A stretch of DNA of 64,000 bases from Mycogone perniciosa (lineage: Eukaryota; Ascomycota; Sordariomycetes; Hypocreales; Hypocreaceae), in the NCBI GenBank assembly GCA_025331125.1, contig JAOALB010000020.1:248001-312000 (forward strand). Reading direction: 5' to 3'. The position numbers and the translations under genes are program-made. Positions 23,001 to 35,171 of the stretch are shown in pieces (the first letter of the stretch is position 1; the number at the start of each line of letters is the position of its first letter). Under the pieces are notes generated by a model. That model did not search any database. It was not told the DNA's origin and saw only the letters and a program-made list of their open reading frames with translations.

Positions 23001-26000
23001 ACCCTCCCCCGGCTGTTGGGTCGGGATTCATTCTATTGCCTCTGGACCGGTCGGGTCTTGTTGTATTGTTGTCGTCTACCCTGTTCATTCATTCCCCCTA
23101 CCTTTCCCCTCCCCCCCACGAATCATGGCTGGTGATGTCAAGTGTGTTGTTGTTCTCTCTCTTACATGACATGGACCCCTCATCTCCCCGAAAATCTGAT
23201 CTGTCGCCTACATGTAAACCGAAACCACCACCACTATGTTCGCTCGCTTGGCTTTGCGGCCGTCGTCGTTGATCAACCGCTTTTGCCCAGCGCATAGCTC
23301 CATTAAAAAAGTCCTTTCCCATGTAGACCCCCCCTCCCCCCGGTGCATACACACACACCCTCTCTCTGTCAATGAACATGATTTTTTTTTCCTTCTCACT
23401 TGGTTTTTTTCATTTTTCTTGGTTGGCTGAATGATCTACCCGCGACCACGCGAAGCCTTGCCCGGATGGCTAGGTGCAAATCTCGCATCGGTTGGGTCTC
23501 ACATAGCTGGCTGGCTGGCTTTTTTTTCTTTCTTGCTCGCTCGCCAGGCACGCGAGTGGTGAGGGTTCAATCTTATGGCGATATCCGTGCCAGGGGCCAA
23601 TTTCTCTTTCCCGTTGTGTCTGTCGACTCGTTTAACCCAAGGGTTGTTTTAATGTCTGAGTCACAGGGGACAAGGCAGCCATGGTGTCGGGGCCAGACAG
23701 AACAGAGACAAATAAAAGAGACAAAGCCGTGTTCCAAATCAGAGACGTGGGAAATGCATATCCATACATACATACACAGATGCTACCCTACTCTGTTTTC
23801 ATTGTAGACAAGGAATGTTCCGTACTGTACCAGACATTGTTCTTCTCTGTTTGACTTGGATGCAAAAAATGGCAGCAGACGAAATTCCACTGACACATGT
23901 CAGATAAAATAGGGCGGCTGGTAATATATACTAATTTATATTAATTAGATGATTTACAATAATTGCATCAACACGGCACATGAACCAGTTTAGAGACGTT
24001 TTGATCCGCAAACTCGGGTTGAAGGCTGTCAGCCTACCTTTATGATCCGAAAGTTTGAATGGAGAGGCTTAGCCGAGGTTGGCCTAGGTCCGCGTCGCGG
24101 AGATAGGCTTGCAAGCCGGTCGATTGGATCCACCGTATTGGCACGGAGTACTACCGGTGGCCGGCACTACGAAGAGAGGGTCATTGCTTGCTACGCTCGC
24201 CAGGGGTTGATAGAGAACTACATGGAGACTTGTGTGATTGAGGTGGTAGAATGTGGTAGCATCCTATCCAATCTGAGGCTAGATACTCATGTTAGATGCA
24301 GAGCGGATTGGAAGGGAGAGAAGAGGGGCGAGTTGATACTCGTAAATATCTCGTGGTGATCATCCAGATCGTTTCCGCCAAGAAGGGTTCGCTTGTTTTG
24401 CCTGCAAGTTGTTGACGATACCAGGGACTACGAGCACCACTATTACTACTCCGTATGATCAAGAACGAACGGGGTCAGATCGGTGATAACCCGCGGATAT
24501 CGATCTTTTCTCGCCTTCTCATCGCACATGCAGACGCACATGGGAGAATTAAACGAGGGTGGGATTTCCTCCACGGGGGTGCTGATTACTGAACGTGAAC
24601 CCGATTTGCAAGAAAAGGGAAAGAGACCAAAAGAGAAGCTAGAGAAGCTGCAGATGATATGTGACAGAATCTGTATGCATGTTCCTTCGGGGGTGCGGCC
24701 GACTTGCTCTATTTTTGGGCAAGAGCCTTGACAGGCACGGGAATGGCGAATCAGGTGCCGCACGTAGGCGCCAAAGGGGTGTATAAACCTGAAATGGCCG
24801 GGGCCAAGTTGGGCCAGCCAGCCAGCTATTAGCTAGAGACCGAGAGCCAGCCTAGAGTGATGCTCGACTGCCGCTGCGGGCTGCTGCAAGCCACATTTGG
24901 AGAGGCGATGAGGTGTGGAGGGGGGGAGGGGCTCCTACAAGCCACAAGTTCCAGATACGGTCACAGAGAGTCTGTCATTTGAGGCGCAGATGGGGGGTTG
25001 TGGCTGATGAGCGCGTGGGTTGTCCAGGGTCGGCTGGTCCCCGGGGACCTCGGGGAGACATGACTCTTGGCAGAAGCCCGACAAAATGTGAGATGCGACA
25101 GATGGAGGCTCTGCGGCGTCTGCACCGTGGGAGCCATACCCTGGCCCAGAAAGCCGGGGGTGGAAAGGAGGCGTCCCCGGAGAGGAGAGGGGATCCCGGC
25201 TTCGCTGCACTGGCCCCATTCCCAAAGACGCATAGCGAGCTTGCGGTCGGTCCCAGAGCTGTGGACGGCCGATTTGCCTGCCTTGATTGCCCTGATGATT
25301 GGCCGCTAGAGCGAACCCCAGAAGCTGGGATCCTACGGCAATACGGGTACCTGGTCCGCCAGAGTGAGCCGGGAGATTCGTGCATTAACGAGAGGGGCAA
25401 AGAGGGTCAGGGGGTGAGCAGGCGGAAGGATGACACCAGGGCGATGGCGATGATTGCGAGACCCATGGTTGAGAGAACTTTGTCTAATACGTATGGGTTT
25501 GTGGTCCTAAAAGATGACAAGAGGAGCAAATATGCGAATAGGGCTTGGGGGATCTCGAAAAGTGGTGTAGTCATCAGACATTGACAGCGCCGGCCATGCC
25601 CTGTGGAATAGTGACGCACGACACCGGCCGATCCGCCTTAACGGGTGTTGGCGCCATCTTTTGTCTCATATTGCCAGAAGCAGGGCGAAAGTCAATACCA
25701 TATGCTACTGCTGCCATTGCTACTTCACACTGACGACTGGAATGACAGCAGCAGCGCCATACATGCGCTGAAGGCCACGTGAATAGAGGCACTAGTGGGT
25801 GAAGTATTCGTTGCCGTCTGGTTCTTGATATTGAGGCGAGCAACCCATATTGTCCAGCCCTTGCATGTCCTCTTCGTTGGACATGTCGTATGTAATACGT
25901 CAAGTCTCAATTAGTACATCACAAGCACTCCGGAGCATTTTTATACGAAGTTGTACGAAGTACCTATCTGGGAAAATCTGCTGCTACCATGGGGGCAGTA

Positions 26001-26178
26001 GAACGGAAGACTTTCTACCCGAGAATACAGGGTGGGGGGCGCCGGTGGGAAATACCCGACATGTTTTTTTCTTACAGAACCCTAATCAATCAACCATTAT
26101 CATTTCAACACGAGAAAATGTCATATTTCTCCGCCGCATTCTTTTCTGACGACTCAGCCCCCGACAAGCGACCCCCCC

Positions 26179-26207
26179 GAGGACGAGGACGAGGATGAGG
26201 ATGAGGA
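26179..26207. repeat. GAGGAC/GAGGAT hexamer repeat
   Basis: Tandem GAGGAC then GAGGAT units in the gene-poor region. Confidence 0.8.
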
Positions 26208-26918
26208 GACTAGGAGACGAGAGATCGGAAGGGGGGCGGCGCACACAGCTCGGGGAAAGGGGACCTTGCAGAACGCGGCGGACTTTCCGGGCCCGTGGGA
26301 CGCAGAGACGAGACGGCGGCCGAATCAGCCAAGGGTCCGATGCGGTGGTGACGATTGGGCTTGGGGCTTGATTGTTGCGCATGAACCGAAGTCACCTGAA
26401 TGATTGGGCCTACGAGTAACTGGCGTGGGATAGCATTTCTGTCATATTTCTCTTTTTTTTTTCCCTGCTGGCTGGTGGTTGTTGGTAGGTGCTTCTCGCG
26501 CCAAAGGCCACCGACAAGGGGGGGTGGCAGCCGCCCATCCAACATTTGCTCATAGTTAATTAATCTGGCATTATCTGTATGTAATCCGATTCCCATGCAG
26601 ATTGATCTTCCTGGAGATCGGGAAGACGTGTCATTTCCTGTCCTGCATGTTCTGGCAAGGCCATTTTCAGCTCATCGCGAGAGGCACGTTGTTGACATGG
26701 CAGCACCACCTGTTCATGCAAAATAAGATTCTTATCCAACGTGTTTGTCGCGTGTTTTTCGCTTTTTGTGTTGCGCCTCTTACTCTGTGCACGAGGGCCA
26801 GTCTCAAGACTAACAACACCTCGTATATCAGATCCATCCATGGGATAAATCGTCATTGGCTACTGCAACTTCATAACTCCGCGGTGGAGACGCACACGCC
26901 CGTCCGCCACGAAACAGG

Positions 26919-26921
<3 letters not shown>

Positions 26922-26956
<35 letters not shown>
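26922..26956. repeat. Poly(T) tract, 35 nt
   Basis: 35 uninterrupted T residues. Length in the real genome may vary, since such tracts are error-prone in sequencing. Confidence 0.9.
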
Positions 26957-26958
<2 letters not shown>

Positions 26959-29900
26959 AAAGGCTCTTTGAAGTAATAGCCGTGACTTTTTGAGTAACTT
27001 TTCTTGCGTAACTTTTTTCTGCTTTAACTTCTCCCACATGCCGGCAATGCTATGCTTCCTTCGCGCAACAACTATGTGGGCTTGGATACTACTATAGTGC
27101 CAGCGCCATTGTGCCGGTACGGGGCCGGTCATAGGTGTATTCGGTTCAGGCGGATGGAACTCGTAGGGCGTAGTCGCACAGCGCCGCATGAGGTTGCAGC
27201 AGCTAGATCTGCGGCGGGGCACAGACGACACACCAAGATCTTGGGAACAGGGAATAGCAGCCATCCATTTGCCCCTTACAATTGTGGGCTACAGCAGCAA
27301 TAAGGGCGGAAATGAAAAAGGGAATTAATGAACAAACTCGCGTGCCAGCGGTATACTACTACTACCTGCTATTACTGCTCATACGAGAACAACCAGTCCC
27401 ATGACAGTTCATCAGATTACCTGACTACGAGTAGACCCCTAAAGTCGGGGTCTTCCAGGTTCATAGTGAAGACTCCGGCCGGCCCTATGTCCCGTGTCGC
27501 CGTTTGAATGCCTTTAGCATTCCCCTAGCGTAGCTCAGATACCCTTCCTCGGGCGGTCCGTGGGGCCCGTGAATGATTTTCCTTACCGGCCGCCGTTGAA
27601 CCCGCGCCCATCACTTTAGCTGCTAAGGCATCTGCTCGTATATGTACGATCGGGGGACGGAGAATGAAGAACGAAGAACGGAGCGGACGTGTTCGTCGTA
27701 CAAACACTCCCTCCTCCGTCCCAATCCCATCGCCGACAAGCGGGGGCCGCTATATGGGCCCTGGCACTTGTTATTGTATGTAATACTAGTAGTACTCCGT
27801 AGTAGCAGTATGTACGGAGTAGTACGTGTTCAGTTCAGGGACGCGGGAACGCGCGTTGTAGATGAACCGTTCGCTGAACCCTTTTTATTTTAAGTTTTAT
27901 TTTATTTTTCTTCACCCGTTCCCGTCCTCATGTGCAAGGTCTAGACTGCATCCAGAGCACAGATGGAAGCCTGGAAAAGATGGGGATGGGTAACCGTGGG
28001 AGAGGGGAAAAAAGAAATCGAATCTTTACCAGCACATGGCAGGGCCCGAGGTTCATGACGAGATCCACGTTTCACTGCGGTCGCAAGGAGATACCCGATG
28101 AATCGTCTTTCTCCCTCTTCCACTCTTCCATCTACGAGTACCACCTAGGTTAGTAGGAGTGTCGAATGTCACTGTTGCCGCTAAAACACACGGACGTGAC
28201 AATACGACTGAATAGTAATATTGAATAGCATTTGCTATTCATCAATGGCAGTGTTATCAGCATCCTTTCCTTCTCCATTAAAAATTCTTCCGGATACGAC
28301 ACATTGACAGACGCGGGATTGGGGGCACCGGCCGTAGTGCCGGACGGAGATCAGGCCCCATATCCTACGGTTGATTCCGTACTTGTATCTTTCAACAATG
28401 AAAGGCATGGAGTAGTGTTGAATGCAGTTAGGGAATACTTCGAACGACCCATGCGTTTCAGAGGAGCACATGTCTTGACGGAAAAACGCACGTAACGCTC
28501 CGTGTTCACTGCGGAGTGTTGTCGTCGTGGCTCGGGGATGAAAAAAAGGGTTCTGTTCCTCCTTGGACCCTCCTTGGACCCTTAGACCTCTGGACCCTCA
28601 GCGCCCTTACGAGTATTCTTGCTCAAGCTAATAATAAACGGCCGTTGGCAATCTGCTCTCTCGGCAGACTCCGTTTCGTTTCATTATCGCCGTTGTAACA
28701 ATGTCTCCAAAATTAGCCCGAGTCAGTATGGGATCGTGAACAAAAGTTCTACGGAGCATTTGTGCAGTCTTTCCCACTTGCCATTGGATGCTGTCGTTTG
28801 TTTCTGTCCGCCTTGTGAGTGCTAGCAGTCTTCTTACATAGTACTGCTACTGCTAGTATTACCTTTGTATGTCCGTATGGATCCAACCGCTTTCTCCAAG
28901 CCCCCGACGATTCCCTTGCTCCCTTTAGGCCCTCGCCATGCTTTTCAGACACGCCCCCGTGACATGGATGGACATCAGGTAATGGAAGGAGAGACGTTGG
29001 AGAGGCTTGACGCCTTAATCTTAGCGATGGCGAGGGAGGCGGGATCGGGATATGAGAGGCGCGTCTTTTCCAAGGCCGCAATGCTGATCAGTAGGCCCGA
29101 AGACCTTCGGATTTTGATGAGAGGCTTATTAGAGCTCTGTTGGCACAGGGGGTGACAGATCCAGGACCATGGATCAACTCACTTTGCCCCAAAACAACAA
29201 CAAGCGAAGGATAGAATAGGAATATTGTTTTGCGGCTGGGTGAAGCGAGAGTCAGTTACGAGCACATACAAGGAGACAACACAGCGTTGCCCAGAGAGTG
29301 GCAAGTGGTAATATCATCGCCAAGTCCTCTCTCATCAGGAGAAACTGCAACACACAGCTGGCCATGACTGCTTCCTCGCCACAAACTTTTTGCTTTGTCC
29401 TGCTGCAGGTACGAGATGCCCTAACGAGACGCGTCCTTCTATCCAAACACTGCTGATTCCACCCTCCTCCTGTCTTGACATAGTACAATACACATCGCTT
29501 GCTTGATGCAGACTATGTACGTATGTACATAGGCATGCACCGCGTACGGTACTCTTTTTTGCCTCCCGGAAAATGCTTGGCATGATCGTGTTATTGGGGG
29601 CTTGGTCTAGTTCTGGGCTGAACTCGTTGTCATGCGATTCCATATTCGCCTCACACATGCAGCTCTCAGCGATCCAAGGATACTGCTCGTTTGTACGATA
29701 TGATATGTATGTCCTGTTTCTTGCGTGCATGTGTCTGTCAAAGTGGTGCCATTTTTGCAGTACACTAACAACTTGTTCTTCTCTGATTAGATCCGGTTTG
29801 TTGCCCTGTCCCTGTCAGGGTCGCTTTGAGACGTCTGGCTCTGTCTCTCACGCCCCTCCACTGCCACTTTTGCTCACCTATATGGTGCTAAGTATGTATG

Positions 29901-29968
29901 TGCGTTATGCTTTGTGATAGCTTCTTGAACATGCTCACGGGGAATATGAGCGTGGTCCTGAGTCAGGG

Positions 29969-29992
29969 GACATACATACATACATACATGTC
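29969..29992. repeat. CATA tetranucleotide repeat with palindromic ends
   Basis: Tandem CATA units bounded by GACAT on the left and ATGTC on the right. Confidence 0.8.
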
Positions 29993-32848
29993 GGGACGAT
30001 CCATGCTGCATGGAGAGATATCCTTACTGTTTCCTTGACCTGTTATCTACCTCCTCTAACCTTGTTGAGCATCTTACACATTGAGCTTGTACGTGAATAC
30101 TATCCGCATATTGCGTAGTTTGTTCTGAATTGCATACTGCCCCGCTCTATTTACATCCGAATCTACCTATCAGAGCACAGAAGTTCCCAAAACAAACCGT
30201 GGCGAACGACGACCAACTCTTAGGCTTGCGTTTTTTTTCCTTTGTTATTTTACTCCGAGCATGCCATCCCAGCCCACAACACAACTCCGAAGTGACAAGT
30301 GTCCGTATCCCTCTCTCTCCCTTTGGTCTCTGAGTCATCAAATGGGGGTGCGATTTCCGAAGTGCGCCTCAAGTACGAAGTAGTCCTGTGGCTAAAGTTG
30401 GCCTCGCAGATGGAGCATCGTGATGGGTGCAAGAGCCTTTCTGTCAACTCACAAACATGGAACACCCCTCCTCCTCTTCCAATGCCGTCTTTTTCTTAAC
30501 CTTCCTCCCTTGCTTCGCTCTAAGCAACTAGCAGCAAACCAAGTGGTGCATCGTCAACCTGTTCTGGTCATCAGGGGCTCTGGAGGACCCTCAATCTGGC
30601 GGACTCCCGCTGCGCTTCAGGTTTCAAGGTCCAAGCCAACCCGTCCTGCAGTCGTGCAGTGTCCTATCCACGGTATCCTACGCCGAGATGGTTCCCGCCC
30701 GTTCAGTATGGCACTCTGCTGCACCAAGTTCACATCTTCCCTCATTGCAGCAAGACTAGCGTTCTAAGCCGAGCTACGCGCACACCATCAGCCTCAACCA
30801 CACTTCAAGCTTTTTTACGTCTATTTCTGTACTATTCCAGGAACAGTCATTTACTGCTACCATGCTTCCGACGGCGGCCACTTTGGTCCGGCCAGATTCT
30901 GGATCTAGGGGCCGTATCGAGCGGGTGACAAATCATGGACTGCAACCTTGCCGCAACTAACACTGATCGCCATAGATTACGCTCATCGCCATGGACAACT
31001 CTAACTGCTACAGATGGGTCTTTTCTACTTGGTGTTGACAATGCTACAATGCAAGAGAAGAAACCCCCAATACTGCTACCCAACCTATCCATGTCTTCTG
31101 TAGTCTTTCTTGTTTTTGTCCCTCACTTGCGTGTATACGTATTCGGGGTGTCCTCCACAATCCCAACACTCTACTAGTTACAGCTTAACCTGGTTCCACA
31201 CATCTGTCAGATCTCATCTTTGCTCCTCCAAAAAGCCTCTTCCCACCAGTCTGGGGTTGATCACCAAGGCCAAATTAGTCAAACGAGCCACCCCATCAGC
31301 CCTCTTTTACTATTGCCCTTCCCTTCCCAAAGTCTTTCTCTCCCACAACAAGGCCATCTTTACTTTCTTGTCTCGGGTGGCTGACGCTTCTGTCAGGTCC
31401 AGAGCCACGCCTAGGAGGATGTTTGACTGACGTGTCATGTCATTTACAAGTATGCCCGGTCTTATGCCGCCGTCGTTAAAAAAAAGACAGACTAGCATGT
31501 TTTTTCGTTTTGCGATTGATGATGATGGGCGCTGACCAAGCCCAGCCACCTTTCTTCGGTTCAACAAAGCTCCGTGACCCCCGGTCCTTTTCTGTATCTC
31601 GTCTTGCTGCGCCAACCAGATCGCTGGCTCTGGTGTGCCTGAATCCAGATCGGACGCCAGACGGCTATATCGGGGCTTAGTTATCCAAAAAAGAGAAAGG
31701 GAAAAACCCCAAGGTTGGTGGCAGGCCCTGCCGATCTGTCTAGGATGCTCAGTGAGATGGCTCTTCTCCCCCTCTGAGTTGTATCATCATACAGTATGGA
31801 GTAGAATCCAAGGATGAAGGGGACATTCACGTCATCATGGTGATCAGTTCTTGGTCTCTGATGTTGGTTCTCCCCCGACACTGTCTGTTTTTTTGCCTTG
31901 CAACGCTTTTGTCCCCCCCTGCCTACGAGTGTTGTTTCAAGAAGAGATCTAGCCTCATGTATTGTCATCGGAGACACGATGAAGTGGATGGCGGAGAGTT
32001 GACGCCTTTGGTGTCCATCATTGTACTACTATGGGATCCTGCTGACACCACCAGACCCATTCTAGGCATCGTAGAGTTACAGGGTAGGAAGCTGAGTGCA
32101 GTCGTGTTTTGGCTGTGGGTGAGTATACTCTGCAGAATTTCCGGGTTATTGTCTTTATTCTAGGATAGTATAGGCCTTGTTGAGCCACGAAACAATAAAG
32201 TGGGTATAGAACAGTGGCCATAAGAAGATCACTGCAGACAACTCTCCACAGCTAGGTTGTGCCACATTGTAATAAACAGCAACAGCCTTTTAATGTTGCA
32301 TAAATCAACTACCCTGGAGAATATCTACCTGCACTGTAGTATATCCTCTGCGGTCTGTTTCTTCCTGTATATCACCAACGAGAGATTTTGATATGTACCG
32401 GCTTGTAACAAGAAGGCAAGGGTTGAGCCTCTGTTCCAGTAGGCCACTTGCAAGACATAGGGAAATGGAGTAACATCCAAGTTGCTCTAGAAGTGGACGC
32501 GAATGCCATCGGAAATCCTATCCTGAAAGAAGCTAGACAAAGAAGCTCTTAGAGAGCTTGTGTATCATATTCCCCAGCAGATCAAATACAATATACAGAG
32601 GCAGTTCGAGACTGAAATGTCTATCGCCTGAATGAGAGAGTCATTGTAGAGATGACTGCGTGTCGAAATAGCTTTATGTAAGCCTGAAGTCTATGTAACC
32701 CCTCTATGATTCCATATTCTATATGCTCTCACAACGCCGAAATGCTTCCCCCTTTGTACACATATAATGCAAATGATGACGGCACTACCCCATCGGCCAA
32801 GGTGGGTTTCCAGTTCCTTTTCTCGCATCGTACAAGCCCAGACTCCTA

Positions 32849-33929
32849 TCATGAAAGCCACCGTGGTAGATAGAATCTGACGTTCTCATAAACCAAGAAC
32901 GTAATCCACGTCGCCGGCATGACCCTCACCACTCCGGGTATCAACCCCCTATAGAACCCTCGAATGCCCTCCTCCTTCCACGTCCTCTGTACCACTGCTC
33001 TGAAGCCCTTGCCAAATCTCTCGTCGGCCTGGTAGTTCTGCAGCCTGCTTCGTAGAACCTGGTAAGGATATGTGACCGCTCCAGCGATGAGCTTCGAACA
33101 GCTTGATATCACAACTGTCGCCTCCGTCGTCATCCGTCCATCATCAAAGCCCATCCTCTTGCGCCGCGCAAGGTAGAACCTCTTGACCGGCTCATACACG
33201 GCAAACTGCACCGCGCCGTGCGACACTCCAATCAGCGACACGCCCAATCCGCGGTACAACCCCCTCACGCCCTCTGTCTTGAATATCGTGCGCATGCCGG
33301 CCGACATGGATGGATAAGCGCCCTGCGCGCCGCGATCCGAGGACAGCATGCGTGTTTTGACGACCCATATTGGATTCGTGATGCACTGCGTGGCTGCCCC
33401 GCCAAGGGCGCTGGCGATGAAGAAGTCGGCTGCGGCGGGCTGCTCGCGGCCTTGCGACGAGGCGAGGAAGCGCTCGAAGCGCGTTTTGAAGAAGAAGAAG
33501 GAGGCCCAGCTTAGGGCGTTGCCGGTGAGGTTGGGTGTGAGGCCGCGGTAGAGGGAGGCGATGGGGTGCGAGTTGTTGGTGAGGGCGCGGAGCATGGCGA
33601 CGATGGACATGTTATGCGCAGCGGCACTGGCGGAGCTTCGACTGACTGTGTAAAGATCATAGTCAGTATAGATTCACAAGGAAAGGCAATGAGCCAGGGA
33701 CAGAGGTGTAAGAGAGCATACGTTGCATGCGGGTCTTGACGATATCAAGAGGATGGACGACTAGAGTCGCAACGGCGCCCGCTGTGAGGCCGGCGATGGC
33801 CTCAATGACGGCGGGGGAGAGGCCCGCATGATTGGTTTCGGGCATATAGCTGTCTTTGTCTTTGTTTCGGCGTGTCACATCGTCAGGGCGCGGGTAGGAG
33901 GTGTCGATGGGCGAGGTTTCGAGGCTCAT
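32849..33929 (-). CDS. FLX1: Mitochondrial carrier, FAD/folate type (FLX1-like)
   Basis: Two exons, 33722-33929 and 32849-33645, giving 334 residues. Three mitochondrial carrier repeats are visible by their Px[DE/W/Y]xx[KR]x[KR] motifs: HPLDIVKTRMQ, NPIWVVKTRM and YPYQVLRSRLQ, each followed by a GLYRGL/GFYRGL element. The unusual second motif (PIWVVKTR) and third motif (PYQVLRSR) are typical of the Flx1/folate transporter branch rather than the ADP/ATP or Rim2 groups. Flx1 moves FAD or its precursors across the inner membrane. The substrate here is inferred from family. The ~40-residue N-terminal extension is hydrophilic. It lies on the same strand as, and 457 bp downstream of, TOM7. Confidence 0.87.
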
Positions 33930-34386
33930 GGAATATTTTACTCTGCTGGACCCTAGAGCGGATAGCGACGGTTGGCGGTCGAATTGATGAGCTCATCCAC
34001 GACAGCGAATGACAAATAGAGGGGCGGAACTTGGAATTATTAGGAGTATTAGAGTCAAAGAGATGTCTGTCACAAAGGAAAGAAATAAAAACATAAAAAC
34101 GAGAATCTACAAGGTAGGATTTCGGGACATTTTCGTCCTGTCGTAGAGTGGTTCGTCAATTACAGATATACATTTTTATTGGTACATTGTCCCTATCCGT
34201 GCGTCACTCCCGCCGACAATATACGGAATGTCCCGATATGACATTTTGCGCGCAGCACAACGATATTCCCAACGCCGTAAATGCTCTTCTTCTTTCTTTC
34301 TCTCTCTTTCATCCCCTGTTCTCTGAATCGCATTACTCCCATACTGTACACACGTCCTCTAGACACAGAATGCCTTGTCCCGGCGT
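33930..34386. promoter_or_regulatory. FLX1 upstream region / TOM7 3' side
   Basis: 457 bp between the TOM7 stop and the FLX1 start, both on the minus strand. No gene is visible. Confidence 0.5.
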
Positions 34387-34816
34387 CTAAGAGAGAGGAG
34401 AGAGGAGGCTATTAGGACTGGTTGTTAGCGCATATTCAAACGACTGTGTGCTCTGGCGAGTCGCAGGGAAATCGAGGGAATCGTACCGGATGACTGAGGG
34501 CCGAGGGTCGCTGCGGGTGTAGCCTGCAAAGTATCAGTTTCATTGTTGCTGTCGATTATATCTGCTTGCTCGAGTGTTATATCGCACCAAGATAGAGGAT
34601 CAAAGGGAGATAGCCACTGGAATAGGCGGTTAGCAGCAGTGGCGGAAGCGTAGGAACGAATGAAAAGAAACATACTAGTGAATGGCAACACGGGAAATGT
34701 CAATGAGCTTGGCAATGCGCTCCTGTGGTGAATGCGTTAGACGGCTTTTTTCATGGTGTTTCGTAGGGCTATTCTGGTCTTGCGCGGACCTTTGATTCTT
34801 CTGACAGGGCGAACAT
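34387..34816 (-). CDS. TOM7: TOM complex subunit Tom7 (five tiny exons)
   Basis: Five exons on the minus strand: 34790-34816 (27 nt), 34676-34722 (47), 34588-34616 (29), 34487-34523 (37) and 34387-34408 (22), total 162 nt and 53 residues. Read in joined order the peptide is MFALSEESK, ERIAKLIDISRVAIHY, GYLPLILYLG, YTRSDPRPSVIR, LLSPLS. This is a complete Tom7: a short cytosolic start, one outer-membrane helix, and the conserved RSxPRPS-hydrophobic C-terminus. Tom7 modulates assembly and disassembly of the TOM import channel and affects Tom40 and MDM10 partitioning. Every junction has GT..AG ends. The first donor is GTCCGC, which is atypical. A CTAAC branch motif precedes the last exon. The gene is too fragmented to show up as an open frame. 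Confidence 0.92.
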
Positions 34817-35171
34817 CTTGAAGGCCGGACTGTTTGTTCAAATAGCGATGAGTATCGGCAAATGCGTTCTTCTCAATTGCGTTGCGACCGAATGCGCAGT
34901 TTTGATGTCGATACGAGTAACTGACTCTCCCAAGAAATTTCACCTGCAGGTGTGCTGCAGTCCTGTCGGTCCGTCCCGGCTCAACCCCGGCAGATCATCA
35001 CATAGCTCCCCAGAAGACGCCAAAATTTCCGAGCTTCGTCCCTAACAAGCTGCATCCACCCAAACGACAACCAAGGCGTTGAGTGGAATCAGTCCTCAGT
35101 GTCTGAATTGCGCAACCGTCTCTGTTGTATTTACCAAGAGGATTGACTCACTAGAAATAAAACCCGTCAAG
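34817..35171. promoter_or_regulatory. Shared divergent promoter TOM7 / SF3B4
   Basis: 355 bp between divergent start codons. One TACGAGTA motif lies at 34912. Confidence 0.5.

Larger units (their letters stand above)
16601..32848. other. 16.2-kb gene-poor region
   Basis: No recognisable protein, tRNA, rRNA or transposon was found on either strand. Open frames are short, differ in frame every few hundred bases and lack family motifs. It is not obviously AT-rich, so it does not look like strongly RIP-mutated repeats. It carries at least nine TACGGAGTA and about fourteen TACGAGTA motifs in either orientation, several simple repeats, and CT-rich stretches near 22950-23130. Part is presumably the promoter and leader of the C2H2 factor at its left end. 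Non-coding RNAs or fast-evolving short genes cannot be excluded. Confidence 0.55.

Noticed and set aside
24913..25584. 223-codon frame on the plus strand in the gene-poor region
   Set aside because: GC-rich, Arg/Gly-rich random-like composition, no domain, and opposite strand equally open.
28232..28495. 87-codon frame in the gene-poor region
   Set aside because: Some protein-like composition, but short, isolated and without a known motif.
28865..29155. 96-codon frame ending in a helix-like segment (LERLDALILAMAREAG..)
   Set aside because: The C-terminal part looks mildly protein-like, but I recognise no family and could not extend it by splicing. Too weak to call.
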